Below, in pieces: positions 37,201-49,952 of a stretch of DNA of 64,000 nucleotides. Within the stretch, counting starts at the first letter, position 1; each line of letters begins with the position of its first letter. The stretch is from Ooceraea biroi. Taxonomy: Eukaryota > Arthropoda > Insecta > Hymenoptera > Formicidae. Under the pieces are notes generated by a model, which saw nothing but the letters and a program-made list of their open reading frames with translations, did no database searches and was not told the origin of the DNA. The stretch covers positions 22,476,497 to 22,540,496 of the forward strand of contig NC_039506.1 of NCBI RefSeq assembly GCF_003672135.1, in the 5' to 3' direction. The position numbers and the translations under genes are program-made.

Positions 37201-39608
37201 GCGTATCCCTTTCGTGCGTGAAGCAGACGCCAGGAAAAAATCTAGGCCATCGTGCATTTCGATGCTGATTGCTCGCGCAGATAATCTGCCCGCCCACGTT
37301 TCCGCTTGGCCATGACCATCCCTCATGCCATTCGGGATATGGTATCGCGATACACGCTCGCGGCTCTCACGCCGCCGCTTTCCTCGATCTCTCCACGGAC
37401 TTTTCGCGCAGCACGTAACTCCTCGTTCGCGAGCAGTTACGTTAGAACGCGAAGGTTCGAAAATCAATGGAAATGCGTGCATTTGCGAGATTGTTGGGCA
37501 AAATCGTCGTTACTCGCATGGTAGCGTACCGGATGCGGCGAATTAAATCTATGATCATTCTCACGCACGCGTGAACCTTGATTAATCTTGTGCACGGAAA
37601 CGACGGCTGCGAATGTTCCGTGGAAAAATCGGCGAGACGAATTTTAGCTCGAGAAATTGTTTCACGAAGCCGCATCTTGAAATCGGTCGCTCGCAAGAGG
37701 ATCGCACGCTTATTCTTCGGGTAATCAGCGGTACGTCGCGCGTGACGCGTTTCATGGTGCCATGAAACCGGATGACTGCCTCAGATCTGACGCTGACACT
37801 GACACTGACTGCTCCCCCTCCCTCCGGGAGTACAAATCCTCTGCAGGCCTTCTATAGTCGGCTAGAATTGCTTTCCACTTACCCTGGTGTATCGACGAAG
37901 CTAAACACAAGCAAGACGTTTAATGCTCCAGTTAGTCTGCCGACGTGTGATTCAGGCTTCCGGTGTAACCGGAGCGCGCGCAAGATTGCGACGCGTTCGC
38001 AACACGCGAGAGCATCGATTCGAGACTCCAATAGGAAATTGCCTCAATGTTTCAAGACGAATCTTTGCGTTGTTCCATGCTGTAATTGACGACGCTTCGA
38101 TTATGGCGCAATCGCCTGCCGCGAACCGACTCGTTATTCGGCAGAATAATCGTTAAACTCGCGAATGCGCGTATCTCGGCGAATACATCCCAGGTTTACG
38201 CGCGGCGGATCAAAGAATATAAAGGAATTCAAAGTGGCTGTTTTCGTTCCTGATGCATACTTCCTCTTTCTTCGGCGACGAAAGCGAAAGTCGAGCGCAG
38301 GCGGAGAAACTCGGGTAAAACATCGACAAGCAACCGCCACGACAGTAACGGCGGTCGGCCGAATATAAAACAAAGATCACTTTGCGATAGCGGACATATG
38401 CCTTGCACGAAATGAGCTATAAAAATGTCGTAAAAGCGCCCGCGAAGTTACGCTCCCGCGTTGCAGACCGCAAGCTCGTCCTTTGCCGGCGCCGCGCCTG
38501 CATGCGTATGTGTACGTGTGTGTGCGTGTTCTTCCTGATATCTCATATTTTTCTTTTGCCACTCTTGCAAATAACGCGCGGTGCATGCAAATCTGCATTG
38601 GTCCCTCGAGCAAAATCCCAGAATCAGGCTGATTCAAAGGACGATGAATATAAATACAATTTTCAATTTTGCGTACCGTTTTACAAAAATAGTACGTTTA
38701 ACTGAGTTTTATTGAGTACGTTTTATTGAGTCGTGAAATGTTAAACCTTTCGTCATCCAATCATTTAAAAAGATTATTTTTCCAGTTAATTTTTACTTTT
38801 TAATATCAAGTGCTTCTCTCCGCAAAATGTGCCATCGGAGGTGCGAAGTGATCTGTAACTTTGCGAAACTTTGATCTGGAAATTTTTGCCAGTAACTTAA
38901 TCAATAATCTCATCCATATCGTGATACACTTTCGTCCGATGTTTTGTAGATGCAAAGTGTTATGAACTTAAATCGTAATAACGTAGACGATAAAAGAGAT
39001 AAAAGTTTGAGGAGAGCAAGGAGTATCGCGAAATTTATGAGCCGTCACTCCGCAGGTCACTGCAGGCGATATTTCGTATTCTCGGCATGCTTTTAACGAA
39101 CTTCCTCCTCCTTATAAGCGCGTCGTTAATAGACCCAGCAGCTACTAAAAAAGCGGTCCATGAATACGAATCTTTGGATAGAGACAGAGAGCCAGGATAG
39201 GACGACGTGTTTTACGAGCTGAAATATATTATATGCAGGATGATAGACGTAAAAGAGGCACTCGGAAGGAAACCAAAAATATATGGTCAAATATATTTCA
39301 TCCTGACTAAATCCAGAAGAATGGACGCGTATGTCGTTGCGCAAAGATGTAAAAAAAGAGAAAAAAATAGGGAAGTACCGGTAAAATGCCGCACTCGTGA
39401 AACGGTAGAAAATGTTATTACATATGACAAGCGCAAACACATTTTCGTTTACATAGTAACTGAATAACTTTCCCATTTACGGAGCGATAAAGTCTAGCGT
39501 AATAAAAATCATCAGCGAAAGAGAAGTTTCAATTCTCCTTGACATATATAACTAGAAAGTTTATTAAACAAGTAAATTGACAAAATGAAACTTTTTATAT
39601 TATGTCAA
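34238..39608. other. intergenic, no gene recognised
   Basis: Open frames here (for example around 35330-35780, 36280-36800 and 37160-38370) overlap on both strands and are unrecognised. A short phrase, GTGTTNTAAAANCTTAGGG followed by CGTGA, occurs at 35169 and again at 35360, hinting at an old direct duplication. Confidence 0.5.
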
Positions 39609-40068
39609 AAGCGATTTTAAAACTAGAAGCATTGCGTCGGGAATCACAAATTTAGATATCGCTCGTGCGAGGAAAGAACTATATCAAATATTTTAAAGCA
39701 AACACGGATGTGCGTAAATATTTAATTGCAAATAGAATAGAACGAAAATAAGTTAATTATAACGCGATTTTTAAATCGGAAGAAATACATCGAGAATCGC
39801 AGATTTAGATATCGCTAGTGCGAGAAAAGAACTACATCCAATATTTGAAAGCAAACACAGATGTGCGTAAATATTTAATTGCAAGTAGAATAGAACGGAG
39901 ATAAATTAATTATAGCGCGATTTTTAAATCGGAAGAAGTGCATCGGGAATCGCAGATCTAGATATAGCTCGTGTGAGGAAAGAACTACATCAAACAGTTT
40001 AAAACAAACACTGATGTGCGTAAATATTTAATTGCAAGTAGAATAGAACGGAGATAAGTTAATTATAG
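39609..40068. repeat. 153-bp tandem repeat, three copies
   Basis: TGCGTAAATATTTAATTGCA recurs at 39711, 39864 and 40017, and GCGATTTT recurs at 39611, 39764 and 39917, giving an exact 153-base period with no indels between anchors. Copies 2 and 3 are more alike than either is to copy 1. No open frame spans the array. A satellite-like origin is inferred. Confidence 0.92.
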
Positions 40069-40909
40069 TGCTTTCAGTATTTAACATGGAAATTTGTCGA
40101 CAAAAGACCTTCGAGTTGTACGAAAATTATTGCTTTCGCAGAATAATCGCCGAGAACCAACAGTCGGTCCATATAGTTCTATTATCTTTTTACAATTATT
40201 TCATCGGACAATGAGAGCCTTCCATTGTCCAAGCATCGTTGTTCACTAAATTGCGGGCGGATACGGGAACGGCACGGTTTTGTCACCATTCCGGATGTCG
40301 AACGTTCCCTTGCGACACGTCCGTATGTCCATGTCGATATACGTACCATCCATTTGCAGTATTCTTTCTTCGCGACACGCACTCGCCGATGCTTTCCGTT
40401 CGGAAGAATACAGCACAATGCAGACGCATAATTATAATAATATTTTGCGGTTACAAGCGTTTAACGTGGCGACATTCATCCTGCAGAAAATTTAACTTAT
40501 TACGCAACTTACAATTAGATTAATGCAACATTTTTCTATCATGCTGACTTAATGAGATTAATTAATACACTCGTCATTCGAAACGCGTCTTGGTCTTCCT
40601 ACAGATTTCTCGTCAACAGTTGCGAGATCACATTACCAGCCACTTTATCGGCGCGTTAATTTGATGACTCGAGCACTAATAGAGTGATTAGTCGAGAAAA
40701 TATGCTCAATATTGTCGACGGGAATCACTTATATCGTGAATCACGCGTCACTCGTGGCGATGCGACGACTAGAATTGCCGAAGCGTGACTCGTCCGCGAT
40801 TCTAGCTGGCTCACGGAATCGTCGCGTAAGACAGGATGTCACGAGCCAATTCAATGGCTCGTCACGTACTTTTGCGGCTGCAAAGGGACGACTCAGCGAA
40901 CCATTCGGA

Positions 40910-40919
40910 GGGGGGGGGG
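40910..40919. repeat. poly(G) run
   Basis: Run of about ten G residues. Confidence 0.85.
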
Positions 40920-41228
40920 ACGCATCGTTCCGTATTTATAAATGGATACCGTGCGTGCGTACTTTCCGGGGAACGCACTGCACGAAATCGATCATCGACT
41001 CCTCGGTGGCCTAGGAGATGCGACAGCCTTGGCATGATAATTAAAACTCGTCGATCAAATATATTCGGAATGATACATCGATTCGTCGTGGCTTAGTCTC
41101 CTCTCCTCTCGAAAGTCACGTTCAATCAGCGAAAATTGCATGAATACGTCGTACATTCAGTCTCCAAGCTGATTGTACGCAGAATAATATTCGCAGAGCG
41201 CAAATCACTCGAGCGGAGCACTTACTCG

Positions 41229-41229
<1 letters not shown>

Positions 41230-41266
<37 letters not shown>
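41230..41266. repeat. (TAA)n microsatellite
   Basis: About twelve ATA/TAA trinucleotides. Confidence 0.92.
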
Positions 41267-42598
41267 GTAACAGCAAAATCGTAGAACTCCGTAAAGTCGA
41301 CTGGAACGTTCGGTACAGCAAATCTCACGGGATTTGTGAGAAACTGCACTCGCGAAGTCACTTGAAAAAGTCGGTCAACGTATGATCAAACATTTCATCC
41401 GTCCCTCTTTGTTTGCGTGAGAGATATCAAGGAGCGTCGGATCCGTGGGCAAACGGGTAATGAGAGATCGATGGTAACGCGCGGGCGCGCACACTCTGGG
41501 GAACACACGGGCATGAACCGTTTGATTTGCTCCCGCTGGGAAAAAAGTTTGGCTTAATGGCGTCATCTTAAGTCGCTCTCTCGAGCGGCAGTCGTGAAAG
41601 GTGCTCGAGATGAAACAGAAATATAGGGAGCCCCGGATCCTCCACACACGCTAGAGGCGCAAGATAGAAGGAGATCGGGGCGCGATTAGACGCGAGGGAA
41701 GAAGAAAGACGCGGAAAGGGTCAAGAGCTACTTTACGCGCGCATGTTCGGTATAATGGAGTTCTTTTGATAAAAAACAGTCGGTGGAACACAGAGGCTGC
41801 GTGTGTAAGGTTGTCGATCTACACGTACGCTCTCTCGCGAGAGATGCCCCACAGCGACGATAAAGCTTTATTATTAGTCGTTATCTCACGGGGATGGAGC
41901 GGAGTGAGAAGAGGAGGTGGAGGTGCGCAAGAAGAAGAGCCGAAGAGGGCGAGATCATGACGCGCCGTTAGCGTGCACCCTGTGATTTACATGCTTGCCG
42001 TTTACACATCTTCCCGATACCCGATGAGTTCATTACCGCGATCCTTGGCCCCGTTTTATCGGCGCTTACGCGGAATATCTTCGCGGCTAGTCACCGGATA
42101 AAGCTGTTCGAGAGAGAGGCAACTCTTCCCTCTTCCCCGCTGATCGCAATCATTGACTCAGGCGGAACGAAAAAGAATCAGGTCAGTTGGACCGCGAATA
42201 GTAGACGCTAAATACAATTGCAGCTAAACGATGGGATTATGCGTCGGTTCATGGATTACATTTATGGTAATGTCACGTGTCTCACAATCGCAATTGTAAC
42301 AAGCGAATAAATCTCTGAAAATAAACTCTCCTTCTGCGAATAATTTGTGCTGGTTTCGATGTGAGAATCGCGGTCACCTCGAGCGTGCCTAAAAAGGTTA
42401 CTTAATTCATGCGGAGCTGTTCGCCACGTGTTCTCTGTGACATAATCAGATTCCTCGATGCGAGCGCACGCTCGACTCTCGCGAAACGATATGTGCGAAT
42501 GCATATATCCAGTACATTATGTAGCACTTTCAAGTAATCATCTGGCGAAACTGTGCTGTGACGCGCATTTTATTTTTTCTTTCTTTTCTTTTTTTTCC

Positions 42599-42645
42599 TC
42601 CTCTCCCTCTCTCTCTCTCTCTCTCTTTCACACACACGCACACAC
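42599..42645. repeat. (CT)n followed by (CA)n microsatellite
   Basis: A CT run with one CCC interruption passes into a short CA run containing ACG. Confidence 0.9.
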
Positions 42646-45600
42646 TCTCTTTCACTCTCTCGCACGCGAGAGCCTCTTCGACGTACTCGCTCCAATCTGC
42701 GAATAAATATACATACATTCATCCGCAGATTAATGAATATTGATGTGCCGGGCGCACATCGCGCGTACACAAAAACTAAAAATGACCGCTGCGGAGAATG
42801 TACTAAAAGAATCGCCGCGCGCGCGACACGCGAAACGCACACAGGAAACACACGGTCGAGAACAAGGGAGGGAAAGAGTTAGGGGTGAGGATACACGAGT
42901 GCGCGGCTCGTGTACACCCTGCACCCCTGTGTACGTACACTTTTATCTCTTAGGGCGGCGCGCCACGCGGCGCTTCACGCTTTTTACGCCGCCGTTGCAA
43001 CCTTTAAAATTGCACGTTGCACGACACGGAAAGCGCAGATTTATTTTCTGCTACCGCGCGGCCCCGCCACGACTCCTTCGTCGGTTATGCCACGTCGCTG
43101 CACCCCCGCAAACCGTGCAAGCGCCGCAGTTTCCCCGACCCGGTTAAACCACTCCTCTTTTTTTCGATAAAAACTCACAGAGACGCTGGCAACAGATAAT
43201 ATTTCCCGGACGAACTGGTTAAAGCACGCGAATATTGTTTCCCGGCCCATCCAAGATTTATCGCGCGCGTCAATGTCGCGGAGAACGTTTTTGCACTCGG
43301 CCAAACGGGAGCGCGTTTGAACGAGCGACCGCACGGAAAAAGAAAGTACAACACGAGCGCACTTGAAATCCGTGACGCGAACGGGAGATGAATGTTAAAT
43401 TCTTCCGGTCCTTCGAGCCATCCCTTCTCCACAAAATCGTGAAATGTGCGACTCGCGGTTGCACCTACTTCACTTGATCAATGAGCATTGCGTGTTGCGT
43501 ATTTCTCGCGTAATCTCAAAATTCATCGTTCAAGCTTTATCGTTTTCCAGCGAAATGCATTACCGAAGAGAATTATGAGACTTATCGCATTTTCGATCGA
43601 CGTTATTCTCGCGGTTTTTCTGTTTATCACGCCATCATCGTGTCACGGCTGAGGAAACGTCGACGCGTGCAGTCACTCCGAACGAAACACGTCGGCCGGC
43701 ACCACGTGACATCCGGTGACAGAAACGAGGGGCCTCGCCCACCTCTATTATCATGTGCGTTACGTGCGAGGACGAGGAAACATCTTTCTGCTCGCGGCCA
43801 TCCAGCGCGTCTTATTCCATGGATCCTTACCTATCTACCCGTTGAATAAAGGGCCATTACGTCACACCCGTCGGAGAGAGGGTTCGACCACCCGCTATTC
43901 CCTCCGCTTTATAGCGCTCGTCGAGCCTCCTCCTGATGGTTTTCTCGCGGAAGTGGTTCTCGAGTGAACGGTTGCTTTTTTCACGAAAGAGCGACACGCA
44001 TACGCGATGACGCCCACACGCGCTGTCGTCACCTTCGTCCGTTATGTCGTTACACTCTGTGGCCACCGCGAACACGATGCAGCTATCGCGGCATATTAAT
44101 TCGGCTTGATTCAAGGAGGCCGGACGCGAAGGATGATTCACGAAAGACGCGGCAAACCGCCCCCTGAGTCACTCAGGGATGGGTGCGTGTGAATCGCAGG
44201 TGTTCGTAGAATAGGCTCGTCGATGGGCTTTGAAATACGTGACGCGCATGGCGATTTATTGGAATATTAAATGCAGGATTGCGAAGAGAAAGAGAAAAAG
44301 AGAAAATAAAAAGAGAATTATTCCAGATTTTATATTTTTTTATAAAAAAGAGCTGAATTCGTGATGTATTCGAAATTTCATCATGCGCTTCACTCGGATT
44401 TTGATAATTTTGATCAAAAATTAATAATGACAGGGAAAAAATATAAAAAGTTGTAGTGGCTTTACGCATAATTGAATCTTCTCAATCTTAATATGCATTA
44501 AAATGCGTATCATCCTGCCGCTGCCTCGTTACACCAGCATTCCGCTTGCTTTCCACGTGTCAACCCTGTCCAGGACGCGTGCAAGTATTTTCATAAAAGC
44601 GCCGTCAGTCATCATTAGTGACATGGCAACCAATATATCGTGACGTTATTGTAGTCTCGTTTAAGCAATTGTTTATTAACTTATTCCAAGCCTCACGCTG
44701 CAATCCGCGCGGGTCGCCCCTCTTTTCTATGCATTCAATCCCGACGATGAGCTTCTTCCTTCGAAGATGAGATTTAATGAAACAAGGACGTTGAACCGGA
44801 TCAACGTCAATTATCAGCACTTAGGACATTGCGTTTTCTACGAATTTATTACGAGGAAAATTTCGAATCAAGCGAGTGCCTCTTGACGGAAATGAGTTTA
44901 ATTCGGAAATGGACAACTCTGTGCGCGCTTAAAATAGATTAAAATAGACATAGAATTATGAACTAGCGATCCGATATCTAAAATAATGTTCGCATTTTGC
45001 CTAAAACTAGATTTATGATCATATAATTATTAATATAATGTCGTATTTCTAAACGCGTATCGCGAGTATAATAATTTGCGGCATTTACTCTTCCATTAAA
45101 TTAATCGAGTAATTTTTACTATTAATTAATAATTGATTAATAATATTTTATTTACATGACTGATGACCGAAAATGCGATATTAATTATTGTTTCTCGTCA
45201 CTGATAATATTCCGCGAGGATAATAGAGGCATTTTACGCGCGCGTGGTCAAGTGTTTGACGCAAAAATAGAAAGCAAAAGATCGATGGTAAATCCCCATA
45301 CTTTCGAATTACACTATCCATTGTCGAGCACTTCACTCGCCGGTGACGACAGGGTGGTTCTCCGCGTAATCGAAAAGTGATTAACGGCCGATTGTTTTTC
45401 TGACAAGTCAACGAGCACGTCACACACCATTGCTGCTCGGTCAATCTGATTACAATGTAACTGTCGATCAACCGATTTCCCTCATTAATCCTATCCATGC
45501 ACGTGCAATGCGGGAGGTATGATAAACGAAGGATCGAATCTGTCTCCGTAATGATAGTTGAACGCGTTCGTTCGCGGGAACAAGTTTTCAAAATATTATT

Positions 45601-46484
45601 TCAGCGTATTGCTCAAATTATCAAATCACGAATAATTATTACAGAATAATCGAGCAAATTTCTTTCAAATATTTTCTTATCGAGATAAAAATTATTTTTT
45701 TTTATATATATAATAGTTGTATGAAGAATAAATAATTGGTCTCGCAATATATTCTTTTCACACTTTCCTCTTGCCATTTTTTTTGTGTAATCACAATATT
45801 ATTTTTAAATGCATAACAGGGAAATGTTGTGTTAGATGAGAAAGAGAGACTGCGAAAAAGGAAAAGCGGACTTTAATAAAACAAGATAATAGAGTCTCTG
45901 TCAAAAATAAACTACATCTAGAGATATATCTCGTATGTATAATTGCTTCAGATTTATTTCATTCGCGGTTTTCCAATAGATCGAATAGCTTCTGCCTTTA
46001 AAACGGGTAATCTAAAAATGTATTGAAACTAGCTATACGATGTCAAATAATCAATGCAAACGCGTATCCGAAAAAAAATGGAATACCTGCGTTGCATATA
46101 TTGAACTTATTTCAACAGTTTATTGATTCGTTGACGAATAATCGAGCACGCCGCCTGTTCTCAATATGTGACAATGGAGACAAAGGATGCGTATAAATAA
46201 TAGTAACGTTGTACGTATTGTGAAAAATATTGTCATGCAGAGGAAGAACGATAACAAAAATTTATCATTTTATCAGTCCCATCGCGGCATTAAAATATCA
46301 TTTTTACAATTACATATTTTTACGATATTAAAACCTCGAATTATCTTTAGCGCTTGTTATTCATCGACGTGACTAAAACTTTGCAAAGACATTTTTACAC
46401 TTTAATTGATGTAATTGATACGTCTTTTTAAAAAAATATCTTTTATCATCTAATCCATATACAATCTGTACAATCCGTGTATCT

Positions 46485-46558
46485 GTATAGCTATCGCTCA
46501 GAATCTACTCGGCCACGATAATGGCCGTTTCGAGTTCAAATCCCAGTGACAACTATAC
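46485..46558 (+). ncRNA. tRNA-like 74-mer (possible tRNA pseudogene or tRNA-derived SINE head)
   Basis: The ends GTATAGC and ACTATAC pair at six of seven positions, as in an acceptor stem. CGGCC and GGCCG enclose an 8-base loop where an anticodon arm would be. AGTTCAAATCC resembles the RNA polymerase III B box and T loop. The T stem is poor and 12 rather than 7 bases follow it, so it is not a functional standard tRNA. No poly(A) or simple-repeat tail of a SINE is obvious. Confidence 0.25.
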
Positions 46559-47928
46559 GGGCGGGATGCGCGAGGGGGAGGAAGTCAATCAACTGCTAAT
46601 TAGCAGCTAGTGGACGGGCATAACCTTATCGGCCGCCGAAATGCTCGCGATGCGCTCGGTCCTTCATCCGGGATGCAGATAGAAGCCACGTGGCGCACGT
46701 GCCAGCAATTAATAATCAATTCAAACGGGAAGTTCCGCCGATTGGCCACGTCCGACCGTGACAGTTTCCTTCGCTCTTTATCGGATAATCCGCGCGGGCC
46801 ATTTCGCGTGCAGAACTTCTCGCTTCTCGCTTCTCATTATGCAAATTAAATTTACAACGAGCTTTAGCTGTATTAAGACTGTTTACTACTACATCGCGAT
46901 TGATTTTCATATCTTGTTAATGCGGGGTAAAGATATATTAAAGAGATAAATTATATAAAATTTTACAATTGTATTATGCAGAAGAATAGTACATATGTAG
47001 TGAATTATATTATGTACAAAAATAATAATACATTATATAAATCGAGAAAAATCTGTCTATTACAACGGAATATCAGAAAAATCGATATCAATATCACACG
47101 AATTATTGCGTCAGAGCTGCTTGTTATATCGCATTTGAACCTCTGACAATTCAGCGGAGCGTTTCGCCAGTTTTAAGAATGCTTTCTATCTAAAAGCGAT
47201 ACCTTTGACGACAAGAGTAAGTGCCGCATCTTTGTCATGCAAGTATCGAGACGAAGCAAGGAAACGCAGTGAAGTCTCAAAGATGAAAGCTCGTGCGCCA
47301 ACGTGTCGTGGCGCAGCATTTATGTAAATTCTCCCGACTTTCTACTGAATAATACGGTGGGATAATTTCGACTCTCCAAGGATTCTTCGAGAAGGGATGA
47401 TACACCGCGCAAAGACGGACCGTCAAGCATTCATGATTTTTTCGCGAGTGGCAATGACGAGGAACGCTTCGACGCAGCGCGCACACGCTTCGGGATGCAT
47501 TCCTGAAAAGTAACGATGATTTACGCCCCGCCGGGAAGACGAATCCCCCATCCGTAGTAAATGAGCGCCCGACAGAAATGTCCCGTAATAAACGTCCCGC
47601 GTTAAACGCAGCCACGGTCGCTTGTACCGTCGACATGAATTATCCGTGGATCATGTTACGGAGCGCAAGTCGGCTACCAAGCGCGTGCGTTGCCCATTAC
47701 CGCGCTGCCATTAAAGCGTGCTTTACGAGCGGCGATCAAGTTCTGTTAACATCCACCATAATTGATCGCACGTAAAAACGACGGAGGGATACAACGGGTC
47801 TTTCTTGTGCTCGTCACCTAAGTAGTTTACTGGCTGGCCGAGGTGTCGGACGTCTTCGAGAGGCTTCACGAGACGAGCACTGACGAGGAGGATGATTGTT
47901 GATCCGCGCACGGGACGACGCGGATGAG

Positions 47929-47948
47929 CAGTCGAAAATTTTCGACTG
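47929..47948. repeat. perfect 20-bp palindrome
   Basis: CAGTCGAAAATTTTCGACTG reads identically on both strands. No role is evident. Confidence 0.8.
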
Positions 47949-49887
47949 AACCCCAACGTAATTTTTCATGACCTCCGCAATCCACCCCGGCGACCCGATC
48001 GCGACCGGATGCGTCTCGAGAAAAATCGCGATCTCGAGCTCGTCGTGTTGCGGCGGGTTTATTAGCAGGATCGCAGGGTCCTCGCGAAATTGCGGCATCG
48101 TTAGGGCATGCTCGTGCAGCCTTCAATCTGCCGGTAAACGGCGACGTTGTAGTGCAGCATACTGATCAAGGTCGAAGGTCTCGGGACAAGCGGTTATAAC
48201 GGGGACGAAATAATAATGGGTGGCCGACTGAAAAACCGAGGAATCGCGCGGGAGGAAAGACGCTGACGGGACATAATCGGGGTTGCAGAAACTTAATGAA
48301 TCCTCCGGCAAACGCGCGCGCGCGTCCTCCATCGCAAATCCGGACTGAGCCAACAACAATAGTTGCGTCGTCGAGAGCGATGCAATAAATCGATATTCGA
48401 GACGGGACCGAAGACAGCCTCCACTTGGAAATGCATGCATCGACGATTTGCCGTATTTTTCTTCTCTTGATAACGATGAAGAAAGACGTCGTCGCCATTG
48501 CCCGTTGTTCAGCTTCGATGGAGGAAATATTTAAGGTTTCTCACGACGAAACGCGGAGTAAATAATTATATAAGACGCGCTGCACGTTTCCTACTAAATG
48601 CAAATTTACGCAAAATTCTGTAAATTCACAGAAAAATGTGCACAACGCGCAAACACCGAGGAATCCTCACGTTACGCGCGACGTGTGTGGCTTTTGTCGG
48701 CTAAACTCTCGAGAGACTTGGACGCATGAGGAGAAGGAAACGATCGCGTCGCGTTTATGAAATTAAAATTCAATATGGCGGCCCGTCCTCAACAGGTTCT
48801 TAACGACCCTTTCGGAACGAGAAGCGGACGCGGAACATAATGTCTCCCGGCTCGCGCCCGAGCATGACGCGACACCTCTGATTTATCGCTTTGACACTTC
48901 GGGCGCCTACGTCTCGGGCGATTATGGTAATTACGGTTGTTACCAGGTAATTCGATGATCGAAAGACCCGGAGCCAAACGTGCTGCTATCTGATGCACGG
49001 CTCTACGAGAGAGAGTCTTCCTCTCGAGCGCCGGGCGTTCCGCGCGCGATCGCTCGCTCGAAGAGTAAGAAGATGCGAGCGAGCTGTTGCGAAGAAACGA
49101 GTACAGCGAACGAGCGAGCGCGAGAAGAAAGGAGAGATTTATCGCCCGGTTCTTAAGATATGGAAGGCGGAGAAACTTATTTATGGAGTGTGTATGAGAA
49201 CGGAATCAATATCGGGGAAATATAACCGGTGCGAGAGATAGCTCGTGTATGTAGCGCTTCAAATTTTTCATCAGCAGCTCGGGGAAATGTCGAACGACCG
49301 ATAAAGCACCGTGACGTGATTACGATGATGTACGTAACGATTTCTGCCGATCAGACTTGTACACGTTCGACAGACACGCTCGACGCTCGAATCTCTGCAC
49401 GCGGAAATGAGGATCACGTAAATTGATGGGACACAACGAGATTTAGCGTCTAGTGCGAAAAATATTCACGATAAATAATATCGCGAGATAGAATGAGGTG
49501 TATATTTATGCGTGATAAAAATTTTATGACTCGAAAGATTATAGTATCATTATTGTGCAAGGATTATCTAAAGTGACATACACGCGCGCGCACCGCTACT
49601 CATATCATGAGACATTGCATGAAATTTAAATCACATTTATTAAATTATTAAACTTTAAAATTTTACGTATCTTGATGTAACCGTTCGTATAAATATGATA
49701 TAATAAATGAAAGCTGAATTATTTGTTTAGCCTCGTTCTACGTTTCAATCCGCGCAGTATATGAATAAATTCAGAGAGTATAGAAATCGCGTATGTGTGT
49801 CAGTATATCTGCGTTCCATCTATAAAATTATAATAATAAAAGAAGCGAAAAGCTGATTTAGCATTCGCATGCTATTTGTCATCGTTT

Positions 49888-49952
49888 CTTCTCTCTCTCT
49901 CTCTCTCTCCCTCTCTCTCTCTCTCCTTCTCTCTCCTTCTCTTTCTCTCTCT
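49888..49952. repeat. (CT)n microsatellite
   Basis: Long CT run with CCT and CTT interruptions. Confidence 0.92.

Larger units (their letters stand above)
40069..46484. other. intergenic, no gene recognised
   Basis: GC-rich stretch 42700-44170 has overlapping open frames on both strands without recognisable domains. AT-rich sequence follows from 44260 and 44900. Simple repeats are listed separately. Confidence 0.5.
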
